Below are positions 1 to 9,665 of a DNA stretch of 64,000 nucleotides, one piece after another. The stretch comes from Acheta domesticus (lineage: Eukaryota > Arthropoda > Insecta > Orthoptera > Gryllidae): positions 99,100,918-99,164,917 of the forward strand of contig JAHLJT010002630.1 in assembly GCA_031308135.1 (NCBI GenBank), written 5' to 3'. The translations under genes were made by a program, and so were the position numbers. Numbering within the stretch: the first letter of the stretch is position 1; each line of letters opens with the position of its first letter. Below the pieces are notes generated by a model. It saw only the letters and a list, made by a program, of their open reading frames with translations. It did no database searches and was not told the origin of the DNA.

Positions 1-65
1 GCACAAAAGTTTCATTGATTATATTATATCAAGTTCCATTAATTAATGAACATAAGAGGAATATT

Positions 66-282
66 AAGGAGCCATTTAACAGACATAACTCCGTAACAGC
101 TCACAGATTGGAAACTGGTCATGGACTTTGATAATGTTAAAATACTTGATCAAGAAACCAGGAGATTCCCAAGAATCATTTCAGAAACCATTCATATTAA
201 ATTAAATGACTCAATGAATTCAATAGTCGAATGTAATAACTTCACCAATGCGTATGATAACATATTAAACAAAATAAAATAA
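66..282 (+). pseudogene. C-terminal fragment of a Penelope-like reverse transcriptase/endonuclease
   Basis: Two overlapping frames give a Penelope-type C-terminus. The first (66-128) reads ...SVTAHRLETGHG. The second (from 121) reads MDFDNVKIL..., then a basic stretch RRFPRIISETIHIK, and ends at TAA 280-282. The order His...ETGH, (D)FDN, KIL, RR..E..HIK resembles the region after the GIY-YIG endonuclease in Penelope-like proteins, as I recall the family. A frameshift near 120-128 separates the halves, and everything upstream is missing because the insertion begins at about 20. It cannot encode a working enzyme. A profile search with Penelope-like proteins would settle it. Confidence 0.65.
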
Positions 283-519
283 TATTTACTATTTTCTTCT
301 ATTATTGACCCCTGTCTATGGTTACCTGAACCCCTGCCTCTTTATTCTCTTCGTTTGTTTCTAACGTACAACCTATATTCAATAAAAGGTAAAAGATAAC
401 ATTTTATAGAACACATTTATTTGAAAGGTAAGCTTCCATTATTTTCTGATTACATTATATGTAAAATGTTTCATTTTACTCATATTTATGGTATAAATTT
501 GATTTTAGTACAAATGTGC

Positions 520-553
520 CTGATGATGGAGAAAAAAAATATATCTCCGAAAC
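520..553 (+). ncRNA. Hammerhead-ribozyme-like core in the Penelope 3' region
   Basis: CTGATGA (520-526) is followed by one T, a 5-bp helix GGAGA (528-532) with TCTCC (544-548), and GAAAC (549-553). This is the order of the conserved hammerhead core: box CUGAUGA, helix II, box GAAA. The next bases, GTTGTG, would form a very short helix III, but the expected NUH cleavage triplet ends in G, which is not permitted. No clear helix I is visible, and the extra T before helix II is not canonical. I read it as a fossil or degenerate type I motif. Related motifs lie at 16511-16540 and on the minus strand at 41461-41488. Confidence 0.45.
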
Positions 554-682
554 GTTGTGAAACTCCAACTCTTCAATATTGTATTAAATATATTTAATTA
601 TATGATTGTCTCTAATTAATGGAACTTGATATAATATAATGAAGAATAGACAATCAATAAAAATGTAATAAGTTTCATTGAT

Positions 683-3198
683 GTTGATTCAGTACATTCA
701 GAGATTATCGCGGTGAAACGCAACACATTTGTCTGGATGTGAGTACAGATTACGTCAATGTTGTGATAGTGCACAATATCGTTGAAGAGTTTCAATAGTA
801 TACGATGTTTATTTTCAAGAAAAAGGTATTCGCCAAACTGTGGGCTTTGAAGCGCAGCTTGCCCTTCTGAGTGCGTTGTCCCGAGCCAAGAAAAATACGT
901 GAAGTCACAAGCGCACAGGGGCTTCATTCAAGGTCACCAAAGAATGAGCGCTAGAAATGTTCCATAAAAGTATAATTAAGTTCGCAGTTCTACTTTATTT
1001 ATATTGTATCATTGTCATGAAATGTTTTAATGTATATAGAATAACCGTTTAGCCTTCAAACAGCTTTTCACTTTTCAAATTTTCTGAACTCACTTCTTAA
1101 AGTTGATCACGCTGAGTTCTATGCTTAATTTCGATGTGAAACTGAATTCCTAATTTTGTACAACGCACTACTGACACAGTCAGTTTGCTTCAAACACCTA
1201 AAAAAAGTGGCCGAGAATGTACATGAAGAGAAAGGAAAGTCTGTTCGCTTTTGAACTGACTCGTGTTGACATTCCCTCGCTACCAAAGATTTTTTTAAAC
1301 AGTGCACTGGATGATATCCGTTGTTTCATTTACGTTCGTATGAGTACTTATAATGGATCTGAGGGTTTGTTTAGGTTAACGGTCTACAATTTAACTGTAA
1401 TGGCTCAAGAAAAATGTAAGTTTTATGAAGCTTACGAATGATTTAATGAAAAGTAAACACTGTGGAAAGCAGCTAAAATTCAGGAATAATATCCGTCAAA
1501 AATGCTTTAACATTTAAAGCTGAAACATTTGTACATAATGGATGGTCACAGTTTGAACAATCTACCCCAGTTTACACTCGTTTTTATCCTCTTTTAAATT
1601 ATGCGAAAAATGTACACATTTTTTTTATCCTACAAAAGTATATCTTATTCCAATTAATAATTTGTTACTTTTCAATATTAATCAAAGAGAGTATTATTTG
1701 GTTTTTAATTAATCGATTACAATCAACTGAAGGAGTTTTGCCAACACAGTGCTCTTACAGCGAAATGTAATCAAATTACGCAAATGCTTTAAAATATTCA
1801 TCATCCAATACCCTATTATGATCACCTACTAATCATATATTCGTGAATTTCACACACGACTAATTACAATATCCTCAAACAGAATGTCTCTCAAATACAA
1901 TTCATTATCTCTTAATCCTGAATGTGCATTTGAACCCAAATAGAAAGCAATTGATGTGAGGAAGCCCTGGTGCATAGTCAACCGCTAGAGAGATTGGTAC
2001 CGACACTAATCAATGTGTTGAATGGCTGACCGATTTAAATATTTACAATTACCGCAATCTTTTTATACGTTACTTTGTTATGCGAATAAAATTGAAAAAT
2101 TTTACGTGCTATCGACGGATGAAGGTAAAATGTATTCGTTGTAAAGCCGCTTAATGGAATGCATCTAATATTATATGGAGCGTTTAATAGTAGTTTTTAT
2201 GTGAATTCTTTATTCTTATGTTTAATTCATTGCTATCAAATTTGTGGAGTATGTGAATGTAACTGTGAAATTTGGGAAAGCATAAATCATGCGCAACATG
2301 CCGAAATCCAGCGTTATCTCATGAATCCAGGGGTTGTCTCATGAATCCAGGGCTGACAATAAAATAATATACACAAACAACAAACAAACCGTAAATAAAT
2401 TATCGTTTGAATTACCGTTGATAAATAGTAGACAATGTTTCATTTCTTTCCTAACTTTGTTAGACATAATATGAAAACAGTGCTACATTTCCTTCGTAAA
2501 TTCAGAATTACTGTTCGCGAAATAATTTAAAACACTTGAGAATGCTCATGGCATTGACTGTGTTCGGTAGCTTAATGACAAAAGCCCTTGGACATAAACC
2601 AGGAGACTTCAATTTCCGCTCGCGGTGAGGAATTCGAAATATTAAATGTTTGTGAAACAGACAGCGCCGAATTTACTACCAAACAAAAGAAGCAGCTACT
2701 TAGGGTTTTAAACCGTAAAAAATATTTTGATCTGAAAAATAGTTGTTAATGAGTTTGTAATTCGAGCAAATATTTCCAGGTTTTCATTTGTATTTACACA
2801 AAACGTTATTGTATAATAATTAGATGTTTTTAGCGAATCTGAAGAAATTTCTCAGAAGAGAAGTCCCCAAACACAACTTTGTGCTCGTGAGCACAGCGCC
2901 GTATACAAATCTGGTGTTGAAAACAGTGCTACCTGTCTATTATACCATTCGAATTCGTCACGGTAGTTTGATAACCTCAAAACTCCATACTCCCCTCCTG
3001 TATTTTCTGTTTACTTCATGATAAAATATAATTATGAAAGAAGAGTAATAAATAAAAGTAAATAACAAATCGAGCATCTTAAATAATTGAGTTCTCCAGT
3101 ATTGAAAAGTTCAACGAGATAGGAAAATAAATTCTCCTTCCTGGCTATGATTTTTCTCTTCATTACACAACTGTCCTATCTGGAGTTACGACGTAATG
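683..3198. other. Unassigned AT-rich DNA of the duplicated segment
   Basis: No gene, RNA or transposon end was recognised. A 74-codon frame at 1217-1441 (MYMKRKESLF...) is kept nearly intact in the partner at 35316-35528, but it has no recognisable domain and its two early differences both change the amino acid (Thr to Met, Thr to Asn). Around 2315-2355 a ~20-bp unit containing CTCATGAATCCAGGG is tandemly doubled here and single in the partner at about 36413-36430. Confidence 0.6.
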
Positions 3199-3206
3199 CT
3201 AATTAG

Positions 3207-3958
3207 TAGAGACCGAATTTTTATGTAATTACATATTTTTATGTCTTTCTACTTACTGTTCTCAAATCTGTAATCTTGACGAATCGTCGCCTTCCTAACA
3301 CAATACCCAATTTTGTTCGTTAATATTTTTACATATTTAGTATTATATAATATATTTTACATATTTTGCTATTTTCACAGAATATTTTTAATTCTATGAA
3401 TTTTCCACAATTTTATTAAATAAAAAATAGCAGTTTTTCGTACATTGTTGGTGAAATCTAGAAGTGAAAAGAATCATTGACGCCGTGGAGTCAATATAAC
3501 CGCGCGTTTTGTAACCTTTACCTTAATTTCCGAGGAAAATTGGTGATCGCCGACGTGTCCAAGAGAATGTTGCTAGCTGTAGTGATTGTTCGCTGACCCT
3601 AGATATCATCAGTTTGTACGATGGTATCTATTGCATCTAGTTTGGAGGTTATACTAAGTTCCTAGATAAAAATACACGAAGCTTCTTATTACTGACGGGA
3701 AAGTTGTATGATGCAAAGTATGCAACAACTTGTGCTCTCTAAATGGTTTTCAGAACGTTTGTATTCATTTTAAAATGTATTTAGAAGACTTTTTATCAAT
3801 GTAATTTCGTATAAAGTAAATTTCTTAAAAGTTAGCGAGAATATTTTATTATTACATATTTTATCCATTTCACAAATTTCTTACATATTTTTACTGTTTT
3901 CATTACATGTTTGCGTACATATTTTGACGTTTAATACTACATATTTTTCCGGTCTCTA
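3207..3958. mobile_element. hAT-like non-autonomous element (TAGAGACC ends), left copy
   Basis: A perfect 8-bp target duplication CTAATTAG lies at 3199-3206 and 3959-3966. The 752-bp element starts TAGAGACCGAA and ends TTCCGGTCTCTA, which are inverted termini. Eight-base duplications and TAG-type ends are typical of hAT transposons. The body is AT-rich with many ACATATTTT runs and no transposase frame. The paralogue sits at the same place in the other segment copy (37285-38037), so the insertion predates the duplication. Confidence 0.85.
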
Positions 3959-3966
3959 CTAATTAG

Positions 3967-4296
3967 TAGAACGGATTGCTGTTGAGGTAAGGAGAAGGCC
4001 TTGACTCACCTCGCGCAAGCGGCAGTGGAGGCGGCGGCGGCGGCGGCGGTGGCGGCGCGGCGAGGGCGAGTGCGTCGAGGGCGGCCGTCCGCCGTGGAAT
4101 CAGCAACAGCACTGAGCGAACGCCGCCCGCGCCGCGCCGCGCCGCGCCTCGCCCGCCGTGCAGGGCCCGCGCAGCCGCCGTGCCGCCGCACGCCCGCCCT
4201 TCCACCCCCCTCCCCCGCAATCCAAGGCAGGAGGCACAGTGGGCGGAGCACGGGGATGCGCGGTACAAAGGCACGACAGTTTGCTCTCACTCTCTT
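3967..4296. other. GC-rich, CpG-rich tract with a GGC run
   Basis: An abrupt switch from AT-rich DNA to GC-rich sequence with (GGC)n near 4028-4050 and many CG dinucleotides. It has island-like composition, but I see no convincing promoter or first exon. Overlapping Ala/Arg-rich frames on both strands come from composition. The tract is repeated at 38046-38365. Confidence 0.5.
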
Positions 4297-5190
4297 TCCT
4301 TCTTTGTCTCTTTCCGTCTTTCTCTCTTCCGTCTTTCTCGTTTCCGTCTTTTTCTCTTTCCGTCTTTTTTTCTCTTTCGTCTTTTTTCTCTTTCCTTCTT
4401 CTCTTTCTTTCCTTCTTTCTCTCTTTCCTTCTTTCTCTCTTTCCTTTCTTCTCTCTTTCCTTCTTTCTCTCTTCCTCTTCTCTCTTTCCTCCTCTCTCTT
4501 CCTTCTTTCTCTCTTTCCGTCTTTCTCTCTTTCCGTCTTTCTCTCTTTCCTTTCTTTTCTCTCTTTCCGTCTTCTCTCTTCCGTCTTTCTCTCTTTCCGT
4601 CTTTCTCTTTTTCCTTCTCTCTCTTTTTTCCGTCTTTCTCTCTTTCGTCTTTCTCTCTTTCCTTCTTTCTCTTTTACTTCTTTATCTTTTCCTTCTTTCT
4701 CTCATTCCTTCTTTCTCTCATTCCTTCTTTCTCTCATTTCCTTCTTTCTCTCTTTCCTTCTTTCTCTCTTTCCTCTCTTCTCTCTTTCCGTCTTTCTCTC
4801 TTTCCGTCTTTTCTCTCTTTCCTTCTTTCTCTCTTTCCTTCTTTCCTCTTTCCTTCTTTCTCTCTTTCCTTCTTTCTCTCTCTTCCTCTTTCTCTCTTTC
4901 CTCGTCTTTCTCTCTTTCCTTCTTTCTCTTTTTACTTCTTTATCTTTTCCTTCTTCTCTCATTCCTTCTTTCCTCTCTCCTTCTTGTCTTTCCTCCTTTT
5001 TATTTTCCTTTTTCCTTCTTTTTCTCTTTCCTTCTTTGTCTTCCATCTTTCTCTCTTTCTTTCTTTGTCTTTCCATCTTTCTCTGTACCTTATTTTTCTC
5101 GTCCTTCTTTCTTTCTCACTTTCTTTCCTTATTTCTTTCCTCTCCTTTCTTTGTTCTTTTCTGTCTCTGTCACTTTTCTTCTTTCTCTCA
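4297..5190 (+). repeat. Long CTTTC/CTTTCC polypyrimidine array
   Basis: About 0.9 kb of imperfect pyrimidine tetra- to octamers (TTTCTCTC, TTTCCTTC, TTTCCGTC). The strand is almost free of purines except G in the CCGTC variants. Three forward frames stay open (Phe/Ser/Leu-rich) only because no stop codon fits this composition. The paralogue is 38366-39205. Such mirror-type tracts can adopt triplex (H-DNA) structures and are unstable in assembly. Confidence 0.95.
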
Positions 5191-5382
5191 AGGGGGCTCA
5201 GGGCATCAGGGCGGTGTCACTGCAGTCCCTTGATCGGGAGAACTTGGGGTTCGAGTCCAGACTGTGGCACGATTGTTGACACTTGCTGGCGCGTGAGGGC
5301 CTGTCTTCACGATGGATATCTCACGGCATTTCGCATCTTTCCGGTCGTGCCGCTAGATGTTGTATGATCGCCAACACGGCTC
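5191..5382 (+). mobile_element. SINE-A head with MITE-M left arm, cut by gap
   Basis: The tRNA-like head has an A-box-like start (GGGGCTCAGGGCATC) and a B box GGTTCGAGTCC at about 5248. From about 5284 it is interrupted by the left arm of palindromic MITE M (GGCGCGTGAGGGCC...). The sequence stops at the MITE's symmetry centre, where the N gap begins. The full version is at 39206-39880. Confidence 0.8.
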
Positions 5383-6382
5383 NNNNNNNNNNNNNNNNNN
5401 NNNNNNNNNNNNNNNNNNNNNNNNNNNNNNNNNNNNNNNNNNNNNNNNNNNNNNNNNNNNNNNNNNNNNNNNNNNNNNNNNNNNNNNNNNNNNNNNNNNN
5501 NNNNNNNNNNNNNNNNNNNNNNNNNNNNNNNNNNNNNNNNNNNNNNNNNNNNNNNNNNNNNNNNNNNNNNNNNNNNNNNNNNNNNNNNNNNNNNNNNNNN
5601 NNNNNNNNNNNNNNNNNNNNNNNNNNNNNNNNNNNNNNNNNNNNNNNNNNNNNNNNNNNNNNNNNNNNNNNNNNNNNNNNNNNNNNNNNNNNNNNNNNNN
5701 NNNNNNNNNNNNNNNNNNNNNNNNNNNNNNNNNNNNNNNNNNNNNNNNNNNNNNNNNNNNNNNNNNNNNNNNNNNNNNNNNNNNNNNNNNNNNNNNNNNN
5801 NNNNNNNNNNNNNNNNNNNNNNNNNNNNNNNNNNNNNNNNNNNNNNNNNNNNNNNNNNNNNNNNNNNNNNNNNNNNNNNNNNNNNNNNNNNNNNNNNNNN
5901 NNNNNNNNNNNNNNNNNNNNNNNNNNNNNNNNNNNNNNNNNNNNNNNNNNNNNNNNNNNNNNNNNNNNNNNNNNNNNNNNNNNNNNNNNNNNNNNNNNNN
6001 NNNNNNNNNNNNNNNNNNNNNNNNNNNNNNNNNNNNNNNNNNNNNNNNNNNNNNNNNNNNNNNNNNNNNNNNNNNNNNNNNNNNNNNNNNNNNNNNNNNN
6101 NNNNNNNNNNNNNNNNNNNNNNNNNNNNNNNNNNNNNNNNNNNNNNNNNNNNNNNNNNNNNNNNNNNNNNNNNNNNNNNNNNNNNNNNNNNNNNNNNNNN
6201 NNNNNNNNNNNNNNNNNNNNNNNNNNNNNNNNNNNNNNNNNNNNNNNNNNNNNNNNNNNNNNNNNNNNNNNNNNNNNNNNNNNNNNNNNNNNNNNNNNNN
6301 NNNNNNNNNNNNNNNNNNNNNNNNNNNNNNNNNNNNNNNNNNNNNNNNNNNNNNNNNNNNNNNNNNNNNNNNNNNNNNNNNN
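5383..6382. other. Assembly gap of exactly 1000 N
   Basis: The round length suggests a placeholder gap of unknown true size. It starts at the loop of a perfect-type foldback MITE. Long frames crossing it are meaningless. Confidence 0.98.
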
Positions 6383-6394
6383 TTTTCAACCGAA

Positions 6395-6490
6395 AAATTT
6401 TGTTTCTGCTCCGAGAGGCGATCTCAGAGTTAACTTGCCGGTATTCATACCACTACGCCACATAAGCGCTCATGGATCAGGTTCGGGCCG
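6395..6490 (-). mobile_element. tRNA-like SINE head (SINE-D), copy 1
   Basis: On the minus strand the sequence GTGGCGTAGTGGTATGAATA fits a pol III A box (TGGCGTAGTGG), followed by CGGCAAGTTAACTCTGAG. A clear B box is missing. It matches 6735-6815, so it is a repeat and not a tRNA gene. Confidence 0.5.
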
Positions 6491-6734
6491 AGGCATAAAA
6501 ACGTAATTGCCCAATTTATGTAAAGAAAACAACAAATAATTTGAGACAAGTTATATAAAATTCCACAATAGATATTTTTTTCCTTTTTTCATTCAAATTG
6601 AAAACGTCAATTTCGTCACGGAGTGCTATCAAGCACATACATTTTAACATTGTTTCTAAATGCTCCGCAATAACATACAAGTACATAAACGAGCAAAAGT
6701 GTATTCAATCAGTAGGTTTTTTTCCATTCCGACA

Positions 6735-6815
6735 GACGAACCCAGTTCCTCAGAGTTAACGTGCTGGCGCTGATACCACTACGCCACACAAGCGCAGTGC
6801 GCTGGAAAATTCGTT
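6735..6815 (-). mobile_element. tRNA-like SINE head (SINE-D), copy 2
   Basis: The minus strand shares TGGCGTAGTGGTAT and GTTAACTCTGAG with 6395-6490. About 35 bases on it has GGGTTCGTCTGTC, a degenerate B box. I read it as a decayed tRNA-derived SINE. The remainder of 6491-7680 holds nothing I can identify. Confidence 0.5.
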
Positions 6816-7683
6816 GTTTTCCGGCGTACGATTACATGACAATCTCTTCTTTAGAAGTATTCGTAAGGCGAGAAAGTAAAACGACTTGATTGATCGATAG
6901 TGAAATGTGAGGAAAATTGTCATTCAAATTGTTTTCAGATGGGAGTGAGCAAACGCTTCTTTTATAATCTACTTTTTTATGGCCATGGTCTTGTGGATAA
7001 CAATTTTTTGTTTCTCCAAGAAGAATTCCGTTGATTGTAGAAGCATCTATATTCTGTTTCTTGCAGTTATATATTTAAACATAAATATTACCGATATGCA
7101 GAGAACGTGGTGCGTCAATGGTGGCAAGTCGCTGATTTGTCAGCGTCTTCTCGTGAACTTTCTCGTCAGCGGTGAATCAAAAATGTTGTTTCCTCATTGA
7201 GATACGCTTTTCTGTCCTTTTTAATTTCTCGACACATTGACACACTTTTACGTAGAAGAGCACTTTCCTCGAATTGCGCTTAAAGCCTGCGATTAATTTC
7301 AGTTGCTGAAACATCTTTTCACAAGAGAAATCTGTTCGCTACCATTTGGTCTACTTGGTCCTCATCGCTATCAGATGAACCACTTAAGCAAGTTACTTCA
7401 GGGCAGTCACTGAAGCAAGTGAAACGATACGATCAATGTTAGATACGATCAATGTCGATTACATGGCCCCAGTAGTTTCAAATATAAGCATGCAAGAGGA
7501 GAATGACAAAGTGCGATAAACCTAAATGTGTTATGCAAAAGTTGCATCGGTTCGTAGTGTAATATATCATATTACGTGAATATGTATGACACAGTAGTAA
7601 CAAAAAAGACATGCACATTACACTTCCTGACATCACACAATCCATCACACACACACATACCGAAGTACACCTTTTCACACCAC
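6816..7683. other. Unassigned AT-rich stretch
   Basis: No recognisable gene or element. The short frame at 6979-7200 (73 codons) has no known domain. Confidence 0.5.
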
Positions 7684-8640
7684 AACACTCCCATCCCATC
7701 ACGTACAACACTCCCATCCCATCACGTACAACACTCCCATCCCATCAAGTACAACACTCCCATCCCCATCACGTACAACACTCCCATCCCATCACGTACA
7801 ACACTCCCATCCCATCACGTACAAACACTCCCATCCCATCACGTACAACACTCCCATCCCATCACGTAACAACTCCCATCCATCACGTACAACACCTCCC
7901 ATCCCATCACGTACAACACTCCCCATCCCATCACGTACAACACTCCCATCCCATCACGTACAACACTCCCATCCCATAACGTACAACACTCCATCCCATC
8001 ACGTACAACACTCCCATCCCATCACGTACAACACTCCCATCCATCACGTACAACACTCCCATCCCATCACGTACAACACTCCCATCCCATCACGACACTT
8101 CCATCCCATCAGTACAACACTCCCATCCCTTCCATCACGTACAACACTCCCCATCCCATCCCATCACGTACAACACTCACCATCCCCATCCCATCACGTA
8201 CAACACTCCCATCCCATCCCATCACGTACAACACTCCCATCCCATCCCATCACGTACAACACTCCCATCCCATCCCATCACGTACAAACACTCCCATCCC
8301 ATCCCAACACGTACAACACTCCCATCCCATCCCATCACGTACAACACTCCCATCCCATCCCATCACGTACAACACTCACATATCGTCGCATACAACAATC
8401 CCATACCGTCACATACAACACTCCTATGCTATCGCACACAACGCTCCCGTTCCCACCAAGCACAACACTCCCGACCACTAACACAACACTCCCATATACA
8501 GACAACACTCCCGTATAAGAACCACAAAACAATACTCCCGTACCCTAACACAACATTCCCGGATCCTAACACAACACTCACGTATCACCACACTTCATTC
8601 CCTTATCACCAAACGACACTCCCGTACCACAACCCAAAAC
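7684..8640 (+). repeat. Minisatellite, 23-bp and 28-bp units
   Basis: Tandem copies of a 23-bp unit (CACTCCCATCCCATC plus ACGTACAA) run from about 7684. From about 8130 a 28-bp variant with an extra CCATC dominates. After 8370 the array decays into diverged ACAACACTCCCGTA-like copies up to 8640. The homogeneous core with degenerate flank is typical of expansion by unequal exchange or slippage. His/Pro/Ser-rich frames across it are artefacts. Confidence 0.95.
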
Positions 8641-8699
8641 TTACCCCACCACACGCACACATCTTCCCATACGAACTCTTAAAAAAAATAAATTCAACA

Positions 8700-8990
8700 A
8701 CTCGACCACACAAAGGCCCCCGCGCACATGCGACGGGGGCACTGACGCACGCTGGCGCGCCAGGTGACGCAGGCCCTGCCGCTCGCTTTTACTTCGACCG
8801 CCCCCCTCCTCCCACCGCGCCTCACGCTCCACTGCCCCGCCCGCCCCCGCCCCGCCCCGCCCCGCCCCCGCCGGGTGTATTAAAAGACCTCTCCGATGAA
8901 CGAGAGCGGTGTCAGAGGGCACCGCCGGCACTTTCTCCGCCTGCGCGCCGCGAGAGCCCGAGGGCGCCGACTCGCGGTTTGAGGCCACTC
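8700..8990. other. GC-rich non-repetitive stretch
   Basis: High GC with a CCCCGCCCCGCCCC run near 8850. No promoter or exon could be supported. It lies between two minisatellites. Confidence 0.4.
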
Positions 8991-8995
8991 CACGA

Positions 8996-9665
8996 TAGCC
9001 CGTAAACGCAGAACGGGAACGCAAACGGGAAACGGGAACGCCAACGGGAACGGGAACGCCAACGGGAACGGGAACGCCAGCGGGAACGGGAACGCCAACG
9101 GGAACGGGAACGCCAACGGGAACGGGAACGCCAACGGGAACGGGAACGCCAGCGGGAACGGGAACGCCAGCGGGAACGGGAACGCCAGCGGGAACGTAAA
9201 GAAAGTTGAAAGGAGGGCATCTCTGGCAGGCGTTCACAACACGACGGGAACGCGAAGCTTGGCGGGAACGGGAAAGGCCGCTCCACAATATCTCGTGAAC
9301 GGGAACAGGAATGCGAACGGGAACGGGAATGTAAAGAATGTTGAAAGACGGACATCTCAGGTAGGCGTTGAAAACACGACGGGAACGCAAAGCTTGGCGG
9401 GAACCGGAATGACCGCTCCGCAATATCCCGTGAACGCGAACGTGAACGCGAACGGGAACGTGAAGGGGAACGTAAAAAAGTTGAAAGACCGACATCTCGT
9501 GTTGGCGTTCACAACACGATGGGAACGGGAAAGACCGCTCCACAATAGCCCGTGAACGCGAACGTGAACGCGAACGCGAAGGGGAACGCGAAGGGGAACG
9601 TAAAAAAGTTGAAAGAGTGACATCTCCGGCAGGCGTTCAAAACACGACGGAAACGCGAAGCTTGA
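8996..9665 (+). repeat. Two-level minisatellite (AACGGGAACG units in a ~135-bp repeat)
   Basis: 8996-9195 is built of 12- and 18-bp blocks (AACGGGAACGCC). From 9196 a longer ~135-bp unit repeats about 3.5 times (starts near 9196, 9331, 9466, 9600). Each carries GTAAAGAAAGTTGAAAG, an ACATCTC...GGCGTTCA block, CGAAGCTTGGCGGGAACG and a CCGCTCCACAATA block ending in GGGAACG runs. A 300-codon minus frame reads (VPVPVG)n through it; I treat that as a consequence of the period. Confidence 0.9.

Larger units (their letters stand above)
20..669 (+). mobile_element. Penelope-like retroelement, 5'-truncated insertion
   Basis: The insert is bounded by direct repeats AAGTTTCATTGAT at 7-19 and 670-682. 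The paralogous copy at 34774-34786 has this site once, with one substitution, so it is the empty site. Inside are a dead endonuclease-tail reading frame (66-282) and a hammerhead-like motif (520-553). An inverted repeat links the two ends: about 20-46 is the reverse complement of about 613-645 (shared core GGAACTTGATATAATATAA). Penelope-like elements are known for an inverted terminal-repeat fragment at one end and for hammerhead motifs in their terminal repeats, so the organisation fits. Most of the reverse transcriptase is missing. Confidence 0.75.
1..5382 (+). repeat. Left copy of a ~4.7-kb duplicated segment
   Basis: This stretch aligns in the same orientation, with high identity by eye, to 34769-39397. 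Differences are mostly single-base indels and scattered substitutions. The match runs through every component: unassigned AT-rich DNA, a hAT element, a GC-rich tract, a pyrimidine array and a SINE with a nested MITE. The left limit lies outside the window and the right limit is hidden by the N gap. Differences from the right copy include a 650-bp Penelope-like insertion (20-669) and a ~20-bp tandem duplication near 2315-2355. Because unrelated repeats are shared in the same order, I read it as a segmental duplication, or a large composite repeat, rather than one transposon. Confidence 0.9.

Noticed and set aside
1217..1441. 74-codon frame conserved in both segment copies
   Set aside because: The duplication alone explains conservation; the two early differences are both nonsynonymous and no domain is recognised.
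4001..5367. Three overlapping 370- to 410-codon plus frames rich in Phe, Ser and Leu (and their counterparts at 38080-39292)
   Set aside because: They arise from a stop-free polypyrimidine array; all three frames are open and there is no domain.
5283..6506. Frames of about 360-407 codons across the N block
   Set aside because: They are made of ambiguous bases in the assembly gap.
8641..9543. 300-codon minus frame with VPVPVG repeats, elastin-like
   Set aside because: It follows the minisatellite's 12/18-bp period. No signal peptide, and neighbouring frames are also open.
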